DNA from: an uncultured bacterium | GTDB lineage: Bacteria > Bacteroidota > Bacteroidia > Bacteroidales > Marinifilaceae | NCBI GenBank assembly: GCA_905215395.1 | Contig: CAJMQA010000242.1 | Span: 1 to 5,512, forward strand | Length of the DNA stretch: 5,512 nt | Direction of reading: 5' to 3' | In this document: positions 1 to 5,512 of the stretch, piece after piece | Layout: each line of letters opens with the position of its first letter | Position numbering within the stretch: position 1 is the first letter of the stretch | Position numbers and translations under genes: made by a program | Notes under the pieces: generated by a model | What the model was told of the DNA's origin: nothing | What the model saw: only the letters and a program-made list of their open reading frames with translations | Databases searched by the model: none

Positions 1-173
1 CCCAATAATGCCTGAGGCAGTAAAATCGCCAATACTGCATAAGCCAGCACCTCAGCACTTTTTGTCTCTATACTCAGCCAAAACATGACCGAATAACCGA
101 CAATAGCACTACTCAGGATAGAAAATATCTGTCCCGACCATATAATAATAAACTTTTTCTTCCAAAGTTCCAT
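1..173 (-). CDS. MFS transporter, N-terminal fragment (MefA-like drug efflux type), cut by the window edge
   Basis: Reading the minus strand from the ATG at 173-171 gives 58 open residues running off the window at base 1. They begin MELWKKKFIIIWSGQIFS, a short basic cytoplasmic start followed by a first membrane helix (about residues 8-31), a short loop containing ETKSAEVLAY, and the start of a second helix ending LLPQALLG. The W-x-GQ-x-x-S motif in helix 1 and the following x-TxSA-x-V-L-x-x-A pattern are typical of the MFS_3 branch that includes the macrolide efflux protein MefA and related exporters (family knowledge). Substrate cannot be told from this fragment. The start is supported because the upstream frame has no other ATG before a stop and the N-terminus fits the family. 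There is no clear Shine-Dalgarno sequence. It has its own promoter and a structured leader, so it is probably not part of the receptor operon. Confidence 0.85.
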   Translation of the reverse strand, partial: MELWKKKFIIIWSGQIFSILSSAIVGYSVMFWLSIETKSAEVLAYAVLAILLPQALL

Positions 174-179
174 GATTGT

Positions 180-275
180 ATAATTAGTTATGTTACAGAA
201 TAAAATTATAATCTGGAATTTTAAATCCGGTCACTGAAAAACATTATTCTGCCCACAATCCTCATAACTAATTAT
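180..275 (-). promoter_or_regulatory. Nested inverted repeat in the leader of the MFS gene, possible attenuator
   Basis: Bases 180-192 (ATAATTAGTTATG) are the exact reverse complement of 263-275, a 13-base perfect repeat. Inside it, 196-203 (CAGAATAA) exactly matches the reverse complement of 244-251. In the minus-strand RNA these two stems stack, separated by an uneven internal loop (3 against 11 bases), and close a 40-base loop (204-243). The 3' arm of the outer stem ends 6 bases before the MFS start codon, so folding would mask the initiation region. This arrangement resembles the translational attenuators of some drug-resistance genes; that role is inferred. A DNA operator or a chance AT-rich repeat are alternatives. 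Confidence 0.5.
221..265 (-). CDS. Possible 14-codon leader peptide upstream of the MFS transporter
   Basis: On the minus strand an ATG at 265-263 opens a frame encoding MRIVGRIMFFSDRI, ending with TAA at 223-221. The start codon is the last three bases of the 5' arm of the outer stem, codons 5-8 are the 5' arm of the inner stem, and the stop lies in the loop. A ribosome starting or pausing here would therefore open both stems. An A-rich run precedes the ATG, which is usual for Bacteroidota starts. A 14-codon frame can easily arise by chance, so its support is its position relative to the stems rather than its sequence. Confidence 0.3.
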   Translation of the reverse strand: MRIVGRIMFFSDRI

Positions 276-293
276 TTTTTGAAAAGTTCACTA

Positions 294-323
294 CAAAGAT
301 AATTTTTTTATTCTTTATACAAA
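294..323 (-). promoter_or_regulatory. Bacteroidota-type promoter for the MFS gene
   Basis: On the minus strand TATCTTTG (301-294) fits the Bacteroidota -7 consensus TAnnTTTG exactly. A TTTG -33 element lies at 323-320, with an 18-base spacer, slightly shorter than the common 19-21. Transcription would start near 286-291 and give a leader of about 115 bases. The -33 element is made from the end of the T tract of the preceding terminator. The location in the only intergenic region ahead of the MFS gene supports the call; no start-site data are available. Confidence 0.6.
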
Positions 324-349
324 AAAATCCGGAGAAATCTCCGGATTTT
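321..349 (-). terminator. Intrinsic terminator of the receptor operon
   Basis: Bases 324-335 and 338-349 are perfect 12-base inverted arms with a GC-rich core (TCCGGAGA/TCTCCGGA). In minus-strand RNA the hairpin is followed by seven U residues (327-321), of which the first four can also pair into the stem. It begins 17 bases after the stop codon of the last operon gene. Read on the plus strand the hairpin is followed only by TTTTA, and no plus-strand gene approaches it, so it acts mainly for the minus-strand operon. Confidence 0.9.
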
Positions 350-366
350 ACACATTCCGCAGAATG

Positions 367-1584
367 CTATCTTTTAGTATTAGGGGCAGCAGGTTTTATT
401 AACCGCGGCATGGGAAGAGTATTTGCCATCTCGGCATTAATGGTCGAAAAAGTCCAGGCATCCCAGGAGTTATGACTCAACCGGCGACTGCTTGCCACTA
501 CCGGAGCATAATCAAACTCATCCGTTGCCGGCACTACGTCACCGTCCCCAAGCCAATAACTGGCATAGGCCTCCATCCATCCGCCCATCCAGTAATCTCC
601 TGCATCGGCCGTTTTCATTCCATCAATGTCATCACTTTCCTTCTGCCAATACACACCATCCACAAAATCAGCCTGTGTCAGATGTAAAGAATTATTTTTA
701 ATGTCTATTTTTCCATCGTTATTTCCGTCATAACCAAATCCTTTGACGGTAACTCCTCCCCATTGTTCCGAAAGGATCAGATACAGACGGGGATCATCCT
801 TAGCCACTGCTTTTAACATGTCTATTCCCATAACATCTGCATTTTTCTCCCAACGATACCCCCATGCGCGGTAAAAAACCTCGTTATCTGCCGGATTTAA
901 TAAATCCTCTCCGGTTACCCACTGGATCGTCAGTGCCGAATAATTCTCCCCTTGCCCCGTCCAATTGAGGATACCGGGAAACCGGAATTCTGTTTTATCA
1001 TAAATCTCGACAGCTACTTTCTCTGTGATTTCTTCATCTACATTACTAACGTTCAGAACAACTTCTTTCGTTCCGATCTCTTCCTGAGTAAAATAATACA
1101 CCGTGTCGGACGATACTTTTTCCCCATCTACAGACCACCAGAATGTACTCTCCAAAGGAGTGTTAATGCGTGCCTTTAATGCCAGTATTCCTCCCTGGGG
1201 TACAGCCAGAAAACCATTCAGGCTTTCAATCGAAAGAGTGGTCTTATTGTGAACATTAATAGACAGGGTATCTGTATCTGTTCCATCAGCATTTGTTGCA
1301 GTCAGAGCCACTTTGAAAACTCCGGTTTCTATAGAAGAAAACGCATAGGTAGAATCCTTCGATACTTCCTGACCGTCTACCAACCAATAAAAAGTAGTCG
1401 GTAGAGGACTGGATAATTTGACTTTCAGATTTATAATATCTCCCGGTAAACAAGAGTTTTTACCACTCAAATTGATGATAGATACTTCCGGAGGAGTCGG
1501 AATATATTTATCGTCTTCACTACAGGAAGCGGAGACCCATGCGAGCATCCAGGCAAGACAGATATAAATTACATTTTTTTTCAT
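367..1584 (-). CDS. Surface lipoprotein with two PKD/Ig-like domains and a Trp-rich C-terminal domain (possible corrinoid-binding protein)
   Basis: This is a complete 405-residue protein. The N-terminus is a lipoprotein signal with the acylated Cys probably at 21 (VSASC; Ser at -3 is a slightly weak lipobox). It is followed by SEDDK, which fits the Bacteroidota surface export signal, so the protein likely sits on the outside of the outer membrane. Residues about 31-112 and 115-195 are two similar PKD/Ig-like beta domains; each has a W-x-V-DG-x-x-V-S-x-D-[ST]-x-Y core. Residues about 200-405 form a different domain with 11 tryptophans, including the stretches RAWGYRWEKN (239-248), DYWMGGWMEAYASYW (330-344) and SWDAWTF (373-379), plus a D-x-N-x-D-G loop at 286-291 that could hold calcium. 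I do not recognise this domain with certainty. Its Y-x-x-YW...DGW-F layout recalls surface proteins found beside cobalamin or cobalt transport genes, and a BtuH-like B12-binding role is possible, but this is inference. It is last in the operon, 8 bases after the preceding gene, and shares its first domain with that gene's product. Confidence 0.85.
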   Translation of the reverse strand: MKKNVIYICLAWMLAWVSASCSEDDKYIPTPPEVSIINLSGKNSCLPGDIINLKVKLSSPLPTTFYWLVDGQEVSKDSTYAFSSIETGVFKVALTATNADGTDTDTLSINVHNKTTLSIESLNGFLAVPQGGILALKARINTPLESTFWWSVDGEKVSSDTVYYFTQEEIGTKEVVLNVSNVDEEITEKVAVEIYDKTEFRFPGILNWTGQGENYSALTIQWVTGEDLLNPADNEVFYRAWGYRWEKNADVMGIDMLKAVAKDDPRLYLILSEQWGGVTVKGFGYDGNNDGKIDIKNNSLHLTQADFVDGVYWQKESDDIDGMKTADAGDYWMGGWMEAYASYWLGDGDVVPATDEFDYAPVVASSRRLSHNSWDAWTFSTINAEMANTLPMPRLIKPAAPNTKR

Positions 1585-1592
1585 CGGGATTT

Positions 1593-2945
1593 TTATTTAA
1601 AGTTATAGGTAAAAAATATTCCGGCCGGAAATCTGGTATAATCATTGTAGGCAGCACTGATTAACGGTTTTGTACCACTGAAATCAAATATCGTAATTTG
1701 ATTCGTCAGGTAATTTGGTCCAAATCCTTTCAGGGTATTCATCAAAACCCCTCCGGTAACCGGGTTTACAGCAACCGTATTGTAGACAATACCTGCATTA
1801 TCCACCATATCCTTTACATCTACCATAAAATCGGTTTTATTCAGGCCGAATATATGCCGGTAAATCGTCGTACCCAAAGCACTCATATAGAGCGTATCGC
1901 CTTTTGCTGTAATGCTCGGAGCTGCAGCATAACTAGCAGCCAACAATTTGGATGCAGCAGCGTCTGCAATCACATTCGTCCGGACAATGGAATAATCCTT
2001 GGGATTGACTTTTAATATTTTAGCATTCTCACCTCCGGCAGCTGCACAAGACACCCATAAATTCCCGTCCGATGCCGGGATAACTCCGGAAATATTACTG
2101 TTCAATTCAATCCGTTGACTGATCGTATCCTTTCCGGATTCAATGACCAGAAGATTTTTATTTTGCGAGGCAAATACTTTCCCGTCAGCAACAGCCATCG
2201 TATTTTTTCTGGCACCATTTGTGTTTTTGATAAAAGTAAGATCCCCCGTAGAAGAATTAAAACGCCAAACTCCTTTGTTGTCACGCATATAAATATCATT
2301 TTCCGACAAAACCGCTATATGGGACGGCATACTCAATTTTCCATCCAACTCCTCCTGGAATCCACGTTCTTTCTTTAAGGTCTCAGCATCGGCAATGACC
2401 AGATAACCATCATATCCCCCATTCTGAGCCAGAATATACATTTTCTTGTCCTTGATAAACAAATCCTGACTACAACCTCCCAAAAAAGTACCGTTTACCC
2501 TATAATACACACTGTCCATAATCTCTCCCTTTGGGCCGATGAAAATCAATGTACTGGTCAATCCATTCAGAACGCTTCCTTCATTCAAAATAAATGTCCC
2601 ATAACGATATTTTCCATACACTTCAATAGAAGAAAACGCAGAAACTTCACCATCGGCATTGGTGGCTTTTAAAGATACTTCGTATTTCCCCACTTCTTTT
2701 TTTGTAAAGGTGTAGACAGTATCGGTAGAAACTTCTTCACCATTCACTGACCAGCTCAAAGTGGTCGCCAAAGGACTGTTAATTTTGGCTTTTAAAACGA
2801 TCGTATCTTCCTGCATAACACACAACTCTCCATTCGAACTTACTATAGACACTTCAGGAGGAACCGGAACGTACTTCTCATCGTCATTACAAGAAATTAA
2901 CAGTCCAGATAACACACAAAACAATAAAATAATAACTTTTTTCAT
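1593..2945 (-). CDS. Surface lipoprotein: PKD/Ig-like domain plus DUF5074/YncE-type beta-propeller (BtuG-like)
   Basis: This is a complete 450-residue protein. A lipoprotein signal ends in a good lipobox (LISC, Cys 19), followed by the acidic NDDEK surface export signal. Residues about 30-110 are a PKD/Ig-like domain closely related to the first domain of the next protein (PPEVSI start, TNADG near the end). From about residue 115 the remainder looks like a DUF5074/YncE-type beta-propeller: it opens with GTFILNEGS (116-124), the usual entry motif of these proteins, and continues with repeated strand patterns such as KKMYILAQNGG, ENDIYMRDNKGVWRF and GNLWVSCAA. In Bacteroides thetaiotaomicron the BtuG propeller lipoproteins bind cobalamin and cap the BtuB receptor (established). 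A similar role here is inferred from fold and from following a BtuB-like receptor gene by 46 bases. That gap is AT-rich and shows no promoter or terminator. BtuG proteins are usually described without a PKD domain, so this may be a longer-stalked variant. Another ligand cannot be excluded. Confidence 0.88.
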   Translation of the reverse strand: MKKVIILLFCVLSGLLISCNDDEKYVPVPPEVSIVSSNGELCVMQEDTIVLKAKINSPLATTLSWSVNGEEVSTDTVYTFTKKEVGKYEVSLKATNADGEVSAFSSIEVYGKYRYGTFILNEGSVLNGLTSTLIFIGPKGEIMDSVYYRVNGTFLGGCSQDLFIKDKKMYILAQNGGYDGYLVIADAETLKKERGFQEELDGKLSMPSHIAVLSENDIYMRDNKGVWRFNSSTGDLTFIKNTNGARKNTMAVADGKVFASQNKNLLVIESGKDTISQRIELNSNISGVIPASDGNLWVSCAAAGGENAKILKVNPKDYSIVRTNVIADAAASKLLAASYAAAPSITAKGDTLYMSALGTTIYRHIFGLNKTDFMVDVKDMVDNAGIVYNTVAVNPVTGGVLMNTLKGFGPNYLTNQITIFDFSGTKPLISAAYNDYTRFPAGIFFTYNFK

Positions 2946-2991
2946 GATTTTAATAATTGAATTACTTTGATATATAAATATTTGTCATTGA

Positions 2992-5013
2992 TCAAAACTC
3001 CAGCATCAGCGAAAACAGGCAATTCCGCAATGGCATCGGATAATACTGCGTCGACTCATAATAGGTGTCAAACAGGTTATCCACCCGGATCTGAGGCGTC
3101 AATTTCATTCCATTCCGGAAATGATACCGATATCCGAGCAACACATTATTCACTGCATAAGGGTCAGTTGCATACGACTGATCGGTCGTGATAAAACGCC
3201 TTCCGATATAGGTCATCTGCCAAGAAAAAAAGGCCTGTTTATAATCACATACCCAACGGATATTCCACTTAAACCTGGGGACATAAGGAATTTGCTTCAT
3301 ATAAGAATGGTCGTCCACATGCTGCTTTTTACGGGTACGCGATTGCGACCAGCTATAATTACCGGAAAGTGAAGATTCGAAATCTCCGTACCGGAAAGTC
3401 GCTTTCCCATACAGTTCAACCCCATTTGAAAGTACATTCCGCTTATTCTGGGGAGTCCATATCCATTGGTTTCCATCCTTGGGCAACCATAAAATCCAAT
3501 TGTCGATATACATCAGATAACCGGAAACTTCAGCATCCAACGAAAAGTAGCGGTTCAATTTTTTCCGGTAAGCCACAGAAGCATCGTATGAATACCCCTC
3601 TTCCGGCTTGACATCCGGATTACCTCCGGGTCTCCAATACAGGTCATTCATACTGGGAAAACGATAATTATAGGCCATACTGCCCTTAAGCTGCAATTCT
3701 TGCCTCAAAAGATTAAATACCATTCCGGCCGACCAGGTTGAAACATTCCGGTTATCATTGCGCTCAAACATATATTGACCGTTTAATACCAACCACTCTA
3801 AAGGAGTCCATAACAAGGAAGCTTGCCAGGAGAGTACATTGCGACGATGTTTAAAAGGAGGTTCCACCTGTGGAATATCAAACTCTGTATCATCAATTTG
3901 ATATTTGGAGGAATCGATATCTATATAACTGCTGACACGGATCAGATCGTGAGAATAGCTCAAAGTCGTATTCAATACCAAACCTTCAAGCGGTGTACAG
4001 GAGTAATCTGCCACCCCCATCATGGTTTTTGAACCGTTTTTACTCCCTTTGGGATCGAACAAATTGCCATCATAGTAAATATCATAGGTTTGACGGTAAT
4101 ACAACCAGGCCGCTTTTACACGCAAATCATGAATACCCCGACTGAAATCTAGTCCGGCATACCCCCGGAAATTAATTTCCTGTTGTTTTTCATGCGAGCG
4201 GTTTACTACCCCCAGAGGTTGTGGCAACTGACGTTCCCCCTCCTGATACCAGGCTATTGTTGTCAGACGCGTATAAGGCGACAGGCGAAAATATCCCTCC
4301 TGCATCGCTCCGGCTTGCAAATAACGGGCATCTTCCCGCTTTTCCCTGAACGGCGTATTGGTCAATACCTTGTTCAGATAGGTATAGTTATTATCTGAGT
4401 GCTGGTAATACAAACGCGTTTTGAAGACAGACTTCTCTCCGCTCACATTTACCTGTCCTCCAGCCGTATAAGTATTGTATGAACCATACTCCGCCAAAGC
4501 CCGGCCATTCACTCCCTTGCTCCAGTCTGCATCTGTAAATAAATTCACACTTCCCCCTATCGCTCCGGTACCGCTTTTCACGTGACTACTCCCATAATAA
4601 AGGTTGATATTATCTGTAAAAAAGACCGGAATCTGTGAGAAATCGAAGGTTCCCGACATCGGAGGCGTAATATTAATGCCGTTCCAGTTTACACGGGTCT
4701 GAGACGCACTGGCACCTCTGAAAGAAGCCGTAGACAAAGCTCCCATTCCCATACTTTTAATGTAAATAGCCGAATAATCGGTCAAAAGCTCAGCCAGCGA
4801 ACGTGTCTTATTGGCCTGTATGATCTCCGGGTCAATACGCATAATTTTAGCTCCGGCATTCGCTTCATTCATTCGCTGAATACGCTGACCTACAACCTGT
4901 ACTGTATCTATCAGCAAGTGCCAGGCTATCGAATCTTCAGCCTGTGCAACGGCTTGTTTAGTATAACAAGTTATACAACAAACACACAATACGATGAGTA
5001 ACTTTCTATACAT
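2992..5013 (-). CDS. btuB: TonB-dependent outer membrane receptor, BtuB-like
   Basis: This is a complete 673-residue outer membrane transporter, close to the size of E. coli BtuB and much smaller than SusC-type receptors. A signal peptide (hydrophobic, with four Cys in residues 10-16) probably ends at AVAQA, residue 25. There is no carboxypeptidase-regulatory-like extension; the mature end leads straight to a TonB box-like DTVQVVGQ (36-43, compare DTLVVTA in BtuB). The plug spans about 45-165, with SLAELLTDYSAIYIK (72-86), SFRGASASQTRVNWNG (97-112) and GTGAIGGSVNL (148-158), all standard plug motifs. The rest is a beta-barrel rich in alternating aromatic strands and ends in Phe, as outer membrane barrels do. 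It imports its ligand into the periplasm using TonB-ExbBD energy. The cobalamin assignment rests on plug similarity to BtuB and on flanking propeller proteins. The start is 16 bases after the upstream stop, so the two are co-transcribed. No SusD partner is present. The symbol denotes family likeness; the substrate is untested. Confidence 0.9.
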   Translation of the reverse strand: MYRKLLIVLCVCCITCYTKQAVAQAEDSIAWHLLIDTVQVVGQRIQRMNEANAGAKIMRIDPEIIQANKTRSLAELLTDYSAIYIKSMGMGALSTASFRGASASQTRVNWNGINITPPMSGTFDFSQIPVFFTDNINLYYGSSHVKSGTGAIGGSVNLFTDADWSKGVNGRALAEYGSYNTYTAGGQVNVSGEKSVFKTRLYYQHSDNNYTYLNKVLTNTPFREKREDARYLQAGAMQEGYFRLSPYTRLTTIAWYQEGERQLPQPLGVVNRSHEKQQEINFRGYAGLDFSRGIHDLRVKAAWLYYRQTYDIYYDGNLFDPKGSKNGSKTMMGVADYSCTPLEGLVLNTTLSYSHDLIRVSSYIDIDSSKYQIDDTEFDIPQVEPPFKHRRNVLSWQASLLWTPLEWLVLNGQYMFERNDNRNVSTWSAGMVFNLLRQELQLKGSMAYNYRFPSMNDLYWRPGGNPDVKPEEGYSYDASVAYRKKLNRYFSLDAEVSGYLMYIDNWILWLPKDGNQWIWTPQNKRNVLSNGVELYGKATFRYGDFESSLSGNYSWSQSRTRKKQHVDDHSYMKQIPYVPRFKWNIRWVCDYKQAFFSWQMTYIGRRFITTDQSYATDPYAVNNVLLGYRYHFRNGMKLTPQIRVDNLFDTYYESTQYYPMPLRNCLFSLMLEF

Positions 5014-5029
5014 ACCTTATATTCAGATA

Positions 5030-5512
5030 TTATTCTTCCGGGAAATATACCTGACCGGGGTATACTCCTACCCGATAGCTGCGTATCGACTCATCTTTCC
5101 GGTAATTACGGATAAAGCCACGTTGAGCCGTATAATCCAGACAATCACACAAATACACCTCCCCCCGGGGACTGACGCTGAAACCATACATCATATTGGC
5201 ACCAGGCAGATCGCAATAATGCCTGAATTCCCCGTTTTCCACATTCATCCTGTAAACACTTTGTTGTGTTATTATACCATCAGAAGACAATTGGGCGCAA
5301 GTCTTTACATTAAAATAAATCCAGGTCAATGCAGGATCAATATCTGTACGGTTATAGTCGATTACGCCTACGACATCTCCCAGTTGCGGGTTCACTTTAT
5401 CTCCGAAAGGCAAGCGGTATGAGGCCACCACTTTTTCCGTTTCCGGATCTACACAAGTCAGTACAATACCTGCGAATTCATTCCCATTCTTCTCATTCAT
5501 CAAGGCCCAGAT
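5030..5512 (-). CDS. DUF5074/YncE-type beta-propeller protein, C-terminal part (BtuG-like), 5' end outside the window
   Basis: The frame is open from the right edge of the window to the TAA at 5032-5030, showing 160 residues of the C-terminus. The ATG at 5500 and TTG at 5503 are internal: the reading frame continues upstream as IWAL into the edge. The fragment shows propeller-like blades: GIVLTCVDPETEKVVASYRL, WIYFNVKTCAQLSSD, SVYRMNVENGEFRHYCDL and GFSVSPRGEVYLCDCLDYTA. The end, DYTAQRGFIRNYRKD then SYRVGVYPGQVYF, matches the last blade of DUF5074/YncE-type surface proteins, where a D[AC]xDY motif is followed by G-x-[IL]-x-x-Y and a PG near the end. These include cobalamin-binding BtuG (family knowledge). 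A lipoprotein signal would be expected upstream but is not visible. It is the first visible gene of the operon and is 16 bases before the receptor gene, a usual spacing for a receptor and its surface partner. Whether its N-terminus carries a PKD domain like the downstream propeller protein cannot be seen. Confidence 0.8.
   Translation of the reverse strand: MWALMNEKNGNEFAGIVLTCVDPETEKVVASYRLPFGDKVNPQLGDVVGVIDYNRTDIDPALTWIYFNVKTCAQLSSDGIITQQSVYRMNVENGEFRHYCDLPGANMMYGFSVSPRGEVYLCDCLDYTAQRGFIRNYRKDESIRSYRVGVYPGQVYFPEE

Noticed and set aside
180..275. Invertible promoter (phase-variable switch) bounded by the 13-base inverted repeats
   Set aside because: The 70 bases between the repeats contain no convincing TTTG plus TAnnTTTG pair on either strand, the best promoter lies outside the repeats, and no invertase gene is visible. 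Long-read data showing both orientations would revive the idea.
174..320. Cobalamin riboswitch in the intergenic region
   Set aside because: The stretch is short, AT-rich and lacks any B12-box-like sequence I can recognise; a riboswitch for the receptor operon would lie beyond 5512.
2946..2991. Internal promoter or terminator between the receptor and propeller genes
   Set aside because: The 46 bases are AT-rich but hold no -7/-33 pair on the minus strand and no hairpin with a T tract.
472..4398. Other plus-strand open frames inside the minus-strand genes
   Set aside because: All lie within genes with clear protein families, are short, and lack family motifs or initiation signals.
4965..4986. 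Cys-rich signal peptide of the receptor as a lipoprotein signal
   Set aside because: The four Cys residues sit inside the hydrophobic core, the following region carries a normal AVAQA cleavage site, and BtuB-type barrels are not lipoproteins.
2992..5013. SusC-type glycan receptor
   Set aside because: The protein is far shorter than SusC, lacks the N-terminal carboxypeptidase-regulatory-like domain, and has no SusD-like neighbour.
4994..5422. 142-residue open frame on the plus strand
   Set aside because: It crosses two well-supported minus-strand genes and the gap between them, has no recognisable domain, and is best explained as a shadow frame.

Overview
The window looks like a piece of a Bacteroidales (Bacteroidota) chromosome. 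Three things point there: lipoprotein signals followed by acidic +2 to +6 residues (the surface lipoprotein export signal of this phylum), a TAnnTTTG-type -7 promoter element, and the lack of clear Shine-Dalgarno sequences before the starts. The genus cannot be fixed from the sequence.

Everything readable is on the minus strand. From right to left, in transcription order, there is a tight four-gene operon. (1) 5030-5512 is the C-terminal part of a YncE/DUF5074-type beta-propeller protein, whose 5' end lies beyond the window. (2) 2992-5013 is a complete 673-residue TonB-dependent outer membrane receptor of the short BtuB type. (3) 1593-2945 is a lipoprotein with one PKD/Ig-like domain and a DUF5074-type beta-propeller. 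(4) 367-1584 is a lipoprotein with two PKD/Ig-like domains and a tryptophan-rich C-terminal domain. The gaps are 16, 46 and 8 bases. A strong intrinsic terminator (321-349) closes the operon.

After the terminator, still on the minus strand, a separate unit begins: a Bacteroidota-type promoter (294-323) whose -33 element lies in the terminator's T tract, a leader of roughly 115 bases with a long nested inverted repeat and a 14-codon ORF, and then the first 58 residues of an MFS transporter resembling the macrolide-efflux (MefA-like) branch, cut off at base 1.

The operon reads as a cobalamin or corrinoid uptake locus of the BtuB/BtuG kind: surface lipoproteins bind the ligand and pass it to the receptor, which imports it using TonB energy. 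This is inferred from family resemblance; no cobalamin riboswitch or btuCDF gene is visible. The parts most worth a second look are the Trp-rich domain of the last lipoprotein, the presence of two propeller proteins on either side of one receptor, and the attenuator-like leader before the MFS gene. No tRNA, rRNA, CRISPR array, insertion sequence or gene-free stretch over 300 bases was seen.
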